A program made the translations under genes and the position numbers. From Centropus unirufus (taxonomy: Eukaryota; Chordata; Aves; Cuculiformes; Centropidae), in the NCBI GenBank assembly GCA_013397695.1, contig VYZI01000259.1, forward strand, positions 453,484-517,483: DNA of 64,000 bases, written 5' to 3'. A model generated the notes under the pieces. The model had not been told where the DNA came from and did no database searches. It worked only from the letters and a program-made list of their open reading frames with translations. Shown here in pieces: positions 1 to 13,392 of the stretch. Position 1 is the first letter of the stretch; each line of letters starts with the position of its first letter.

Positions 1-3000
1 GAATTTTCAATTTGTTGCCAGTAGCAAAACTGCTTTTGATGGAGATCTGAAACTGCAAAGGCTGCATGAATCTGATTTCTTCCTGAAAATTTATGCCTAT
101 TTTACTGACAAGACAAGAGAAAGTTAAAGACAAACAAAATACAATTTAACCAAAGAGGCACCAGAGCAGTTTAAAAATGAATTAAAATTAATTTGTTCAT
201 TTTAAAGACTTCACTGCAGGTCAGGCCCCCTTCAGAGGTAAAATTATTCCAGTTGATTATATTGCAGGTAAATGCATTTGTGGTGTGACAGGGTATTTGA
301 AATCACTGAGGCAAACTGCTGATAGTGCAGATTAGCTCATTTACTGGACAAAATGACCTCTGTTGTGCTAAGAACCAAATCTTATGGGACCGAAGTCTTC
401 TAAGCAGCTGCTAATAGTTTAAATGAATTACCCAAGAAGACAATGTTGAAGAGCTGAATGTATTAAAGGACTTAACATAGTAGGGGATATATACAGAATA
501 TGTATGGGCTGAATATATAAGAGGATGTTTTGCATGAGAAATAACTTAATTTGGGACGCACAGGCTTCTGGTGTTACACGTCCATAGAGGAAGAGAAGAG
601 ATACCTCTTCTGCATGCTAAATTGCTTGATGTTTCTCTTCCAGCCCTCAAAGACAACTATTTTACAGCAAATACAAGGTAAGGGAGTGTATCCAAAGAGG
701 CGAAATATTGCTCTGTATTGTACTGCTGGAAAGATTTGGCTATCAAGAAGCAACTGTTCAGCTGGGACAGGTAGCCTGCACGATGCACAAGTCCATCCTG
801 CTCCGGGCTCCGTGCCATGCGGAGATGAGTGAAAGCTCACTAAATGCAACAGGAAACAAAAACTAAGCCATGCTACGTCCTTCTCCATCAGCAATTTCCT
901 CTTGCTATGAAAGTCATAGAATGTTCTTTACACAATTCATTTTAAATCACTCATGGCTTGTTTAATACTTTGCCGATTTTATCCTGATTTATTGCATTGC
1001 CCCCCTGCATGGCGAGGGAACAGCCACGGCTTTATGGTCCTTAATCAAAAGCCAAGCACCTGTAGTTTGCAGCCCATGGCTGAGGGTTGCCCAAAGTCCC
1101 TGTGTGATGCTCAGCATCCTGTAAGTCTATCCATCATGGACTGAGCCCAGACACACACAGGGGGTCAAGCGCTGCTCTACTCCCCTCCTTTTGCAGCTCA
1201 CCAAGGTCCAGCACTGCCAGGCCAATGAGGACCACACTACAACCCTAGGATTTCACCTTCCCATTGCTTTGGGGGGATGGCAGTGAGCCCACTCACCCAC
1301 CTGATCTCTCCTGTTATCCTGGACCTTACCGTTCAGTGGTGGCTCCTACAGATCTTGGGTGAGAACACAGTCCTGCCACGGTCCAATCCGTCCCTGACAT
1401 AGAGTCCATGTTCCTTAAAGAGCTGACAGCCTGGTGAAGAAGAGATCGGAAAAAAAAAAAGCATCAGCATTCTCATACAGACAACATTTTACTGACCCAA
1501 ATTTACCTGGGGGTCATGCAGGAAGCCTGTGGCAGAGCCAAAGTGAGATCCAGACTTCCCTGGGATTCAATTACAAAATTAGCATCTCCTTCCCTGGACC
1601 TTAAGTGGACATGGCAAGAAAACAGTTGGTATTGGTGACATTTGAGTGATCCCCAGCTCTGAGGAGGTGAGAAGTAGGCACTGGGCTACTACAAAGCCAT
1701 GGAGAGCATCTGGAAGTCAGGAGAGCATCTTTTCCTCCCTTTCTGTGGGGCAGCTGATGATACAAGACACAAGGAACAGCTGCCCAGAAGAATCCTTTCA
1801 TCACTTCAGACAGCTAACAAAGCCAAAAATAAATATTTCAGCTCGGGCAGTATTTAAAGAGACTTTATTGCTGTAAGGCCAGAATTTCAGCCTATCAAAA
1901 TTGCTTCACACAAACCAAGTTAAATGAGTAATTGGTCTAGAAAGAGCTGGACCAAACGCACAGGAAATGTATAAACCATTCTCATGAAACTCTGTTTAAC
2001 TCCCCCCAAAAATATATATATAAGAACATGGGCTGTGCCACCGCTTGTACTGTAGAGCTCTGCTGATACCTGTCCAGCTGCTTGCCTCACCAAGGATATC
2101 TGGATGAAGGAGCCACCCCAATGTCCTTGACCAGGGCTTGTCCCGCACCAAGCCCTTCCAAACCCCCGAGGCTGCACTGCTGGGTGTTGCTGCAGAGCCC
2201 TGCTTCACCCGTGCAAACCAGAGCACGGTGGGACATGAGGAGCATGTTGGCTATTTTAATCCCTCCCATAGACACTGAACAGCTGCACGTGCCAAGCCTC
2301 GGCCAGGCGCAGGCCTGTCCTTGAGGGCAAACCTTGCTGGAAACACCTGGCCTTCTTCTCCCTTCCCATGGCACTGTGCAGGGTGTGCTGGGATGGAGAG
2401 CCGGCTCCAGGGATGGGTGCAGAGCTTTCCTCTCCTGGTGGCAGGTAAAGGGCACCCGCTCTACATCATCTTCTCCAGGGCTTGCCCGACTCAGAAGATC
2501 TGAGTGACAGTTGTAGAGTACAAAGTTATTTCTGCTCCCTGAACCCCAGACGGGTGAACATGAGTACAAGGTTGGATGGGAATCTTGGCCACCACTACCA
2601 CAAACTCCAGAGCCCATTTACACCCATCCAGTGGGCACACGTGGCAGCCCTGCAGGAGGTACATCTCCAGACCTCAGAGCTTTAAAGTTATGCCCAGATA
2701 ACGCTCCGGAGAAAATCCAGACTTGCTGTAGCCTTAGGGGCAACATAATTTTGCCATGAAGGAGCCTACGGATGACAAAACTGGCTCTGAAAGATCTCCC
2801 CATGCCTGCTGTCAAGCAGCATTTCCATCAGTGTCACAAGCTGTTCGCAGTAACAAGCTGCAGATAAGCAGGAACACAGATACACCCACGCAGCCAGGCA
2901 AAGGTGTGCACAGAGCATGTGTTTGAACAGCCACGCTGCTTCCAGGGACCTGCGCTGCCCGCATCAACCAGGAGCTGCTGGAAAAGGCATCGGCAGGTTT

Positions 3001-4163
3001 TAACGACCAGAAAGCAAATCCTCCACGTGCCCAAGTACGTAGGGGTTGCCAAGCTGAAATGTGTGCAATAACTATCAAGAGCAGCAAAGCAAGGAGATTA
3101 AGAAAATGGGAATTATTTAGGGTGGTCCTAAAAGGGAAGGATGTAAAATCCTTTTGCTGGGTAGTGGATAGGGGAAAATGCTCTAGGGTCTCACTTATGG
3201 GGCAACTCTGCGATGGGCACGTGCAGACCAGCAGCACGCTGAAGTTTTCCATCACCCATTTTCTGCACGTCACCAGGCTCCAGGAGATGTGGGAGACAGG
3301 CATGGAAGGGACATGAAGCTTAAAAAGACAGAGTATGCTTACAGAAGAAAGGCTCCGGCTAGCTCAGACAGGACCCACGCAGCTTCATCTGTATCAAACG
3401 TTTAGCAGGAGCACAAAGTCTTCAGTGAACCAAAGACAAATTAATGTTAAAAGTCCAACTCCATCTCACCTTTGCCCTTTCATTAGCTCTGTATGTGAAA
3501 ATGTTCTTATTTATAGACGCGGTGGCAGGAAAGTAAATAAAGGTGCAAGCAAGCTAGAAGCAATAGGTTAAACATATCTGTGGGACAAAGAACAGCTTGG
3601 TGAAGGCAGCTAAACAGATACCAGGATGCATAGGTACAAACATATTTCTGGGTATTACAGTCCAGCACTGAGGGAAAGAGGTAGATTTGTATGTTTAAAA
3701 TATGCAGGTGCCTTTGCAGGGAGTGCATCCCAGCCTGCACGCTGTCCGAGAGGAGTTTCCTGCAGGTAGGGCTCTGGGTGGGTGCAACCAGGGTCTTTTG
3801 GGCCCCATGGTCAACCTTCAGTCCGTCTTCCTGGCAGCATTACCTGAAGCTGCTTCAGCATTCATAGGATGAAGCAGGGAAAAAGAAACAGCTGTAATAA
3901 CAGCAGATATTTTTACCAATAAAACCTCTCTGGGTAAGAGAAATCCAGTTTGCTGAAAGACTGAAAATTCAAAAGGTTTGATTTATAGGACATGAGGTAC
4001 AACACATATTTTGTGTGAGGAGGAAAAAGGTCATTTGCAAAGCAGCTGATACCTGTAAAGATTTGCTTTCATGTTTGCTGCCGTTTGGGTAATTCACAAG
4101 AAAAATGCTGCTTCTTATCCTGCTCTAATCAATAACTTCTTTCTCATTCCCATCATGCAAGTT
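1..4163. other. Unique non-coding DNA, no gene seen
   Basis: This stretch is ordinary unique sequence with a short A run near 1450. Overlapping frames of 60-176 codons occur on both strands, for example around 2087-2617 and 2812-3303, but they have no recognisable domain and overlap one another in several frames, which is typical of GC-moderate non-coding DNA. No splice-bounded exon, RNA gene or interspersed repeat could be supported. Confidence 0.6.
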
Positions 4164-4365
4164 CATGGAACCATAGAATCGTTAAGGTTGGGAAAGACTT
4201 CTAAGCTCATCCAGTCCAATTGCCAGCCCAATCCCACCGTGCCCACTAAACCATGTCCCCAAGTGCCAGGCCTCCACATTTTTTTGACTCCTCCAGGGAT
4301 GGAGACTCCAACACTGCCCTGGCAGCCTCTGTTAGTTAAAGCTTCCTTACCAATCTCCAAGTCAG
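4164..4365 (-). mobile_element. CR1 LINE fragment, 3' end
   Basis: The left edge reads CCATAGAATCGTTAAGGTTG, which is the reverse complement of a CR1 3' tail, so the element lies on the minus strand. The following text, a line resembling 'gtcccaagtgccaggcctccacattttt', matches the CR1 type that also occurs at 33918, 44747, 61745 and 62774. The match fades around 4360, so this is a 5'-truncated, diverged copy of about 200 bp with no usable coding frame. The limits are estimated by eye. Confidence 0.85.
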
Positions 4366-5016
4366 CATTTCACAGCCCCCAAAGCCCATGGAAAACATCA
4401 GACCTCTGTTCTTCCAGCCTCCCTCCTGTTCCATTCCAAGGGGATCCCCAAGTGACTCACCAACATCATTAACTGCTCCCTTGGAGTGAAGCACACTTAT
4501 TGTTTTAAATAACTCACAAAAATATATTTCAATCAGCTACTGTTCATTAGAATTTATTAGGCTGGAGCTAAGGGCAGGCATGGAAGCTAATTAAAATTAT
4601 TGCTTCCAGGTGATAAACCTAAGGACCTCCCAGGGACGTTTTCAGCCCTTTGTTTTAAGGCTGACATACAATTTTCAGGGTTATTTTCTGAAATTATTTA
4701 ATGGGATGGTTCTTTGTAGTCATGCAGAGGACCTGGGAGGGAGATTCTAGTGGGAAGAGAAGGGAAACCAGACCCCCCCAAGAAATTCTAGGTGGGTAAA
4801 TAGGCAAAAGGACATTAATAACAGGGTCTGAATATTGCACGGAAGGCTGCCACGCAAGCAATTTCTGACCCAGCATGATCATTTCAAAGCACACAACTTC
4901 CCATATTGACCACAGAGGGGGAGAACAGAGCTTGAAGCCCATCACAGCTTCATTTGGGCTAGCTTTGGGGTTCCATGAGCAGCAAGCATCATTATTCCCC
5001 CTCTCTCCTCTCACCA

Positions 5017-5069
5017 CTATATACGGAGTATATATATATGGAACATATATATATATGGAAAATACGGAG
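5017..5069. repeat. TA-rich microsatellite with duplicated flank
   Basis: Two (TA)n runs, around 5029-5039 and 5045-5056, are separated by GGAAC. The word ATACGGAG occurs on both sides, once before the first run (5021-5028) and once after the second (5062-5069). This suggests replication slippage over a small duplication. It is likely to be length-polymorphic. Confidence 0.8.
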
Positions 5070-6208
5070 AATGGCGCAAAACTTTTTGGGGGTGGCTACC
5101 ATGTCCACCTGCTTGCTGCTCCCTCTCCAGAAACAGCCAAAGGAGAAGGATGGTTCCCACCTGCGAGGAGCTGGCACTTTTTCTGTTGCCGAGCCACTGA
5201 TGCCGAAGCAGGACTCGCTGCCCTCAACACAGGGCATGGAGAGAAGCCGAGAAGCAAATTATTTACGCAGGAGCGACCTACTCAGCAGTTGTTAGCCCAG
5301 CTCCAAAAAGCTCACTGCTCCTAATGACGTCTCCAGAGCTTTGCTGGGAGGGAATATTAAGGAGAAGAGCAAGAAAACAAGATGGTTATCTTTGGTGACT
5401 GACTGATGTCAACGAACTACAACTTGCTAAGCATTTTCAAATAGCATTTGCAGTTGACGACTTGACATTTGGAAACCCTAAGGACCTGGAAGGAGATGGG
5501 GGAAATTTCCATTCAGAGATGCTGAAGTGCACTAAACTGCTTTTGATCAGAGCTGTCTAGAAAGGAGGTAAAAGCTGATGAACACACGTGCTTTAGAGGC
5601 GACTTCCCCTCTCTAAGGGCAAAAAAGTATTTGGTGCCTGTGCTAACAAAGGGCATGAAGGCATCCACGCTGCATACTTTGGGTAGCACATCCTGACTCC
5701 TGGTCAAGGACATCCGGATCCCAGCAAAGGGAGAAGGAGGTCAACAGAGCCTCCTGTCTGGGCCTCCTCCACATTCACGCTCATGCTCATCCCTGGGACA
5801 GGGATGCAACAGGGAAGGAGGAGGAAGGCCACAGCAAGGTCAGCACTGTCTCCATCCTGACAGCTGTGGGGTGTGCACCCCAAAAATATTCCAACTTAGA
5901 CCTTAATGGCCTCAGCATGGGTCCACAGTTGTCTTCAGTCAGAAAAAAAGGATAAACTCCCAAACCCAGCCCCGAACACTGAAAATAGAGTCCAAGGGCG
6001 GGAATGAAACCAAAATGGAAACCAAGTGAGTATCTCAGTTTTGCCATGCAGGACATGAGTTCTGCTCCTGATGTCTTTTAACTCGGGGCAATTCACTTCT
6101 CTCCCTGCCCCAGGTTTTCCTTTTGGAAAAGGCACTCAGCGTGCACCAACGAGCATTAAGAGGCAGCTGCTCTCAGGACCTATAGAAAATCTACATATTC
6201 ATATATTG

Positions 6209-6223
6209 TGTGCCCTCTACTGG
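6209..6223 (-). promoter_or_regulatory. Candidate CTCF binding site
   Basis: On the minus strand the 15 bases read CCAGTAGAGGGCACA. Against the commonly used core CCASYAGRKGGCRSY this matches 14 of 15 positions, including the whole AGRKGGC heart. The core consensus is established for vertebrate CTCF; occupancy here is inference. The site sits in unique sequence, outside any CR1 copy. Confidence 0.55.
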
Positions 6224-7687
6224 TAGCCTCATTTTCCAGGAGCACAGGAAAATCCCGCAAGGAAGGGCAGGTGGGACTTCGGTCTTGCTTTCGAATGACG
6301 GAAAATAATTAGACACAATATGAGCCATAAAGGTACAGCAGTAGCAATAGAAAAGGGAATTGCCTTCTGCTCGTTGCACAGTAGCAGGTAATGAGATTAT
6401 CCCTTTTCTGGTGCTCCTTCCACCAGGCTGGATCCTGCAGGAGCCCCTGTATCCCAGCGATGCTGTGACAGCTTTTGCTGACTGAATGCTCAGCAGACTT
6501 TGTTTCCGAGGAGGACTCTTGTAAAATAACCACATCCCTGGAGTAAATGTCCCCTTTTTCCTCACTCAAGTGATTTATCCCATCATCCATCAGGTGATGC
6601 CCGACTTCAGCAGCATCATAGCAAGTATCCCAGATTTCTTGATATCAGGCTTAGGTCAGATGAAAATACTCTTGGCTGTGTATGGACAGAACTAGTGGAG
6701 GAGTACACATCACCTGCAGCAAACAGCTCTGGTCCTCTCTGGGGTATTTTCAGCCACGTTCACATCTTTGCATTACTAATATTTGGGTGCTTAGATTTGA
6801 TTTGCTCAAAAACCTGTGGGATCCCAGTGAGTTTTGTTGGTTTTTTTTTTATGTTGCTGGTTCTCCTTTCTCACCCCTTGTAGCTCTGATGTTGCACCAG
6901 TTCTACCTGGAGGGACCTCCTGTGGCACGCAGACCCTGCTGCTTCTCGAGCCCTTGCTGTGACTGCTACACCCTTGTCTCTCCATAAACTCTCCCCCTAC
7001 TGGGTCTTCAGCCCCAGCAAAAGCCTCTCTTCCGACTGCTAAGTTCCTGTTTTCTAGGCTGAAATCTTTCAATCACACATTAATGCTTAGTTCTTCACGC
7101 ACCAGCATTGTCTTTTGTCACAGATGATTCATTTCTCTTCATCCACTCCAATGTCCCCAAAATATTACTTAACCAAAAGCCACTTGAAGAAGAAATGCAT
7201 TTTTCTTTTGTGGAGGAAACCAGTTCCCCACCAGCCAAAAAAAAATATCAAGACAAGCAGGTTCAATGTGTCTTTGTAAGTCTGGATTGGGCTCAGTCCT
7301 ATTTTCATCCCATTATTCTTCACAATTTGTCTAAAGCTTCACAGACTGTGAAAGGCTGGTCACTGCCAGGATTGCTTTTCCTTCTCCTTTCACACGGAGT
7401 ACTCTGTTTGCCATTCTTCAGTTATATGAACCACTCCTGAATGACACATCTGTGAAAATACTTTCCTGACAGACTTTTAGTCTGTTTTTTCCTCTTTCCC
7501 AGCTCCAGCCCCTTCAAGATCCCTCTGCAGAGGTTCCCTCTTTTCCTGGGCTGAAATACTCCAAGGTCTGCTTTCAACTTGAATTATTTTCATATAGGTG
7601 AATCCCCTCTGCTTTCTGCCCCTTGTAGCGCTGTTCGCTATGGAAAACAGCGTGAGTCTGGGTAAACTTAGAAGGTTTTTGGTTATT

Positions 7688-8180
7688 GAATCATAGAATG
7701 TCCTGAGCTGGAAGGCACCCATCAAGGATCATCAAGTCCAAGTCCTGTCCCTGCACGGGACAATCCCAACATTCACACGGCAAAGGCTTCTGGAATATTG
7801 TCAGCCTTGGTGCTGTGCCTGCTTCCCTGGGAGCTGTTCCAGTGCTCCTCCACCCTCTGGGTGAAGAACCTCTTCCTAATGTCCAACCTAATCCTCTCCT
7901 GGCCCATCTTCCTGCCATTCTCATGGGTCCAGCCATTGGTCACCAAAGAAAGGGTCAGTACCAGCTCCTCCCTCTTCCCTTCTGAGGAAGCAGGAGAGTA
8001 CAATGAGCTCTCCCTTCAGTCTCCTCTTCTCCAGGCTGAGCAGACCGAGTGACTTTAGCCTCTCCTCTAAACCCTACATCAACTTCGTGGCCCTGCTCTG
8101 GAAGCTCTACAGTAGCTTTGATCCTTTTTATACTATGGTGCCCAAAACTGCGCCCAGTACTCAACAACTCAAGTTGTTCA
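7688..8180 (-). mobile_element. CR1 LINE fragment with ORF2 C-terminal remnant
   Basis: The left end GAATCATAGAATGTCCTGAG is a reversed CR1 3' tail of the type that ends in a tract like 'gatgatccttgtgggtcc' on its own strand. The body holds the block meaning 'gggtgaagaacctcttcctaatgtcc' and, near 8010-8150, the region equivalent to 'ttctccaggctgagcagacc', both standard CR1 3' sequence. Read on the minus strand, the remnant LDIRKRFFTQRVEEHWNS shows the end of ORF2, interrupted elsewhere. About 490 bp, 5'-truncated. The right edge is approximate. Confidence 0.93.
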
Positions 8181-11100
8181 AGCTCATAGGAGCGCCACAA
8201 GGGTTCTCTGCCACGTAGCTTCCTTTCACAAAGGTTTTTGGGATTTCTGATTGAGAAACACGGCCCAAAATTTATGTGGAGCCTCCTCATTCCAACCCTA
8301 TCACCTTCTGTTCCTTATGACTCTGGGTTTCCCTCTCCGTTTTCCTTAGAGACCTAATTTCTCAGTAGCTGCACAGCACGATCTTGTCCTGCACTTTCCC
8401 ACCCAGCTCACCTCAGCTTCCAGGAGATTATAACAATTTCAATACTGAATAAGGAAAAATAAACCAACAAAAGACCAAGAGAAGGGAGCAATGAACAAGC
8501 GAGAAAGCACTATAAAAAGGCCTACACAGAGGCAAATGACACTGTTTAAACAAAGTTGTCCCTGTGTAAGTGCTAAATCCCTTTTTATGACCTTTCAGCC
8601 TTTAAAAAAAAGTTTATTAGACAGTTTTCTATTTGCTAGATGCACTGAAAAACAGTCAGTAACTGCTTACGGTGGTACAAGGAGTCTCATTGTAGAACAA
8701 ATAAGGTCCGTTTTACCATTTTTTACCTCCCTCTTATAAAATGCTTAACTCTTTCCCTCCCCATTTGGTCAATTGGAGCTCTGCACAACCAGAGCCAGAG
8801 AAGAGGGAGATGGAGAAAAGCATTTGCAGAAAGAGAAACATCCTCCACGAGCAGCATCACAGGAGGAGGCAATGTGGAGGCAATAGTTGCTGGAGGAGAT
8901 AAAGCACATTCTGCATGAGATTACTGCATGAATGGTGCTTTGATCACAAAAGCAAAGAGTAAGGAGACAGTTTTAATGGCCTGAAAACACATGAAAAGCT
9001 AATGTAGAGAGCAGCTTTGATACACAAGACAGTGGCACAGTGTTTATTTTGTGACCTTTAACAAGTTCGGGCAGTGCAACAACAAGATAATTTCATGGGA
9101 AAAAAGTCAAAAAGAGACAGAAGAATTAACCCAAGAGCTTTGTGGCAGAGGGAGGGGAGGAGCAGCCAGGGCTGAAAGTGCCTTGGTGCTGGCTTCCAGC
9201 GCATTGAGGACTGAGCCCTGCAACGTGCCACATGTCCTCCATCCCCACCAAGAGCAGTAGACACCCAGTTGCTCCAAGGACCAGGATATTTGGGATATCA
9301 CTTAGCCCAAACCAAACCCTAAAGTGTGTTTAGAGCAAGCATTAACAGTTATATTTCCAAACAACCCAGAGAGAACTGTATTTTCCTGGGAGCTTTTGTA
9401 TGGGACACCATAAAGCTATCTGGGTATAGAAAGAAGAGATATTGGAAAGGACCATGGGCTCAGTACAGGCAAGGTTATAGTTCCCAGGTCCCCAAATGTG
9501 GGAAAAACTATCTGGGTTCCCTTCCCTTCAGCTCCTCACAGTCACCACCTCAAGATATTTGGGTGACTTTCCAAGGGAAAACAGAGCAGGACCCACAGAG
9601 ACAGTAAAGCCCTGGTACTGCTGGAACAAATACTGCCTTAACATCTTCCACATAAGTGGTTTTGCAAGCAGAAAAAATCCAGAGCACGTGTGAATCCCCA
9701 GGGCCACTGGGAACTCATCACAGTACCCTAAAGTAAGATCTTTCCCTCTCCCTTGCTGTGCACCCATGGGTGATGGAGGCAGTTGCCTTCCGTCATCCAA
9801 ACTTTGCATTTATGTAACCTTAGAGAAAGCTCCGTGCCTCGATCGTCCTAAGCAGAGCTCCCCTTCAGACCACTGTAAGCAAGGCCCTCATTTTTCCAGA
9901 AGGCTCAGCATTTCTCAAACTAGGGTTTTCAACCTGAAATGGGGTCACAAGACCTTTCTAGCTGGGTTACCAACCCTGGACAACTTTGCATTTGTTCCAG
10001 ATAATCTGCAAGGATGAGTTCAGGATTGAATCCTTATTGTTGTGGCAGGTTGGCCAGTCAAGCATAATTTAATTTAAATTTATCTTTGTTAGCCAGCAAA
10101 TCGTTTGCCTCCTCTATTGGCCTGTATTATCATTTCTTCAGGGCTACAAGGAAATATCTGCAAAGTGTTATTTGGCAGCAAGAAGAAACGATCTGTTCCA
10201 CAGATAAAAGTGTGGTGAGGTCCCTATCTGGCACTCTAAACTGTGAGAGTGCGTCAAATGAGAAAAAATTGTTTTGTGACCCTAAGAAATAGGGCGAGAT
10301 ACTTGCAAGGTTGTCCCCACTTCTGCTACACTCTACATGGCGCACGAACACCAAAGGGCTCTGGTTCTTGGCCAAAGAATTTTTTTGTTTCAGGTAATGA
10401 CAGCACAGATAGGATGAGCTGCACCATCAGACCCACCTGGAGTGAGACAAGGCACCACTGTGGACCCTATGGGAAACCTGATGCTGCTGGCTGGGGATCT
10501 GGGGTTGTCTGGGATGCTCCCATCCTTCTTTCGGGCATTGCAACAGCCAGAGGAGCCTCCTATGCAGATGGCATCGCCAGGGATGTGCTTTGCTCCACTT
10601 TAAGGCTCCTTTCTTCTATCACCGTGGTCTCAAGGAGTGCTGGGATAGTGGTACAAACCTCATACATATTAAATATATTGAGTACGAAACCCTTAATAAA
10701 CCATCTCATTCAGAGCCACCTCTCCACAGTTGTGTCTATCTCGACTTATTCTTGCTCGGCAGAGGAAGTGGCAATATTTAATAGTATTTTATTAGTGTGG
10801 TGGCTGTTAACTGGCCAAAGTGTTATTCACAGGGTAAAGAAATACCTGTTCCAGCCATGAAAGGGCTTAAGTGCTGTGGTGTGTGCCTGGCCCCTTTCAG
10901 TCACATCTGGAGCGGAGTTGTCACACTTTCCCTCCCAAGCCAGCTTCATTTTTACTTCATTTCCATGTTTCGTGCCCCTGTCACTCCATAAAGTAGTTTG
11001 TTCTGGGAGCTTTGGGATTGCATGCCCCTGAGCAGCAGGAGGGGCACCAGCACCAGCTTGAAGACAACAGCAGGGTTGCAGATGCCAGTTGGAAGTCTCA

Positions 11101-13188
11101 AATGTTTCTGATAAGTGGTAAATATGGAAAAGACTTTCACTTTCCCTCTCCATTTCTTTCTTCCAACTGTTTATGAAAACAGTTTGGTTTGGATTTTGTC
11201 TCTTTTTTTTGTTTGCTTGTTTTTAAGCCACCAAAAGTCCTTGTTTTTTTTTCAGGGTTTTTTCTACCTGACATTCCACCCACACCTGAAAATCTGGCTT
11301 TCAGGCAGAGGAGGAAATTTTTCCCCATCAAAGTGCAACTTCACTCCCTTAGACTAATAAAACACCAAACACTCCTAAAGCTTTATCGCCCAACAAGTCA
11401 TATTTTAAACCCCTTCTGGACCTAAGGGTTCTTTTGCTTGCTATTCTGAGGCAGGTTTTCTTGTCCAGTGTTACAGGACCAGAGATATAGAGGGATGCTG
11501 GAGTTCTCTGCTCAGCCTGGCAAAGGCTGAACCCAGCATCCTGTCTCCCGTGCTTGAAAGCACCAACTCCGTTTTGAAACAAAGTCTCGTAGCAAAGGTA
11601 TGGTAAGAAATAATTTGTCCTAAACTGATCTTCTAGAAAAAAAGGTTTCTTTGTATTATGCAAAAATAAATGAGCGAATGTTTCTTCGCATGCTTGCTCA
11701 GAAGGATTAGAGAAATTCATCCTTGCTTCCTCCCATAATTTTCTGATCAATTCACGTATTTTTCTCCCCCTTTCACATTTGGGGTTCTGCCTTCAACTAG
11801 AAAAGCTGAAAGGCAGCGCCTGCCCCTAGGATCCCTAACTCAGATAGGGAAATCCAAAATAAAACCTGCTCCCTTCAACAATCCCAGCCCAGACACAAGG
11901 TATTCAATGACACATCCAAGTTTTGAGTGGCTCATTAAAAACAGACCTTGCGAAACTTGGAGACTCACCTTCCATTACTGCCTGTGCCATCCTGGAAGCC
12001 TATTAGCTCTAATTGGCACAGAGCTGCACTGAAAACACGGAGCTATCTCCACTCTAATCCATGCAACGACTGCCTCTAGAATTTGATGGAGGCAGGCTTT
12101 CCCTCCAGAGCCTCTTAGAAGCCAATCTTATTTAGGACAGCAGTGACATTTTCCTTCTGAAATAGTAGGCCAATTGCCAACAGAATTGGAGCACATTAGT
12201 CTGAGCAGCCAAGGGATTTACTTTACTCTGCATTACACCCATGTGAACACTGGAAAAAAAAAGTGACCTGCTGTGGTGAACTTCCAATAACTTATTCATC
12301 AGCGCTGGTTGAACATCAGAGTTTCCACTCCAGAGGAAACCCAGGTTACTGTAAAAAGAAATCCCCTTTGGTCTGATTTGGAACAAAGCCCCATGCTAAG
12401 GTTTCCCATCAAAAGTCTCAACTCGGGAACAGGTGCGCTGGGCTCTTAGAGCTATCAGAAGGTATGGGATAGGACCTTGTAACATCCAAACAAAGCTCAG
12501 CTCTCAAAAAGTTGCATTTCAGAGTAAATCAGTGTGGGTTTATGATGCATTTTCATGCAAACAAAAACACCAAGTTGAATAGGGCAAAGCCCTGTCCCAT
12601 GACAGTCTTGGTACTCAGCCCATGAGGAAGGAGCGGTGATGGTTCTTCAAAGTTACCCAAAGATTGAGGTGCCAGGTGATTCAATGACTTGATCAACAAG
12701 AGAAGGCAGGTAAGGGATAGAACAGAAATAAGACCTTTTCTACCCCAGAAGCTAGATATATCCTGTATCCCTCAAGCTCTTTCAATGGGAATTAGGCCAT
12801 CCCCTGACCACATGCCTGGTTTTTATTAATTCAAGAGGGTCTCACTTGGCCCAGGGACTGCACACCCAAACTGCTATGTTTCTATCCTCTAACCCCAATC
12901 AGTGCAGGTACATTTAGCAGCAGTTACAGCCAGGGAATTTTCAGGATCCCAACATAGCTTGCACCTACTCTTCTTCCTCAGCCAGGGCCCATGCTCTTCT
13001 CTTAGCCTTCTTCTACACCAATGCCACTCAGACTCCACATAAAAGCTGTAGACATCTGCTGTTTCTCTGGCTGCTTTTTGGTGTCAGCCTGACAAGCCCT
13101 CACTTTGACAGCCATGCAAGATTTAGAGCTTGTCAGACACTGCAGTTGTCCAAGCAGAGCCACTTGGAAATACGGAACTGGTGAGAGG
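8181..13188. other. Unique non-coding DNA, no gene seen
   Basis: The longest frame of the stretch, about 205 codons at 10243-10860 on the plus strand, has no recognisable domain and no supporting neighbours. The sequence includes T-rich tracts near 11200-11260 and a GGAGGCAAT short duplication near 8863-8890. Nothing else can be supported. Confidence 0.6.
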
Positions 13189-13392
13189 ACCAGAATCTTA
13201 AATTACAAATTATTGTATGATGCTGGATTCATGTTGGGATCTCAATTTTTTAGCAACTATTTGTACATACACACAGATCCCTTAAAAGAGACCAGAATCT
13301 TAAATTACAAATTATTGTATGATGCTGGATTCATGTTGGGATCTCAATTTTTTAGCAACTATTTGTACATACACACAGATCCCTTAAAAGAG
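13189..13392. repeat. Perfect tandem duplication, 2 x 102 bp
   Basis: Copy one spans 13189-13290 and copy two 13291-13392. I compared them base by base and saw no difference, and the identity runs one or two bases beyond each edge. The unit is AT-rich unique sequence and is not CR1. Because 102 is divisible by three, a chance open frame runs through both copies and gives an apparent repeated peptide, but there is no sign that it is translated. The absence of mismatches points to a very recent duplication or an assembly artefact. Confidence 0.95.

Larger units (their letters stand above)
4366..7687. other. Unique non-coding DNA with CTCF-like site
   Basis: No gene is visible. The stretch contains a TA-rich microsatellite (5017-5069) and a strong CTCF-like motif (6209-6223), listed separately. 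The segment 4490-4700 is AT-rich and lacks CpG, the kind of sequence often seen in conserved non-coding DNA, but conservation cannot be judged from one sequence. Confidence 0.55.

Noticed and set aside
3516..3532. GCGGTGGCAGG as a CTCF site
   Set aside because: Only the 3' half of the motif fits; the upstream CCA part does not.
10243..10860. 205-codon plus-strand open frame, the longest in the window
   Set aside because: No domain, repeat or splice context is recognisable and other frames overlap it; in 64 kb on six frames such a length is possible by chance.
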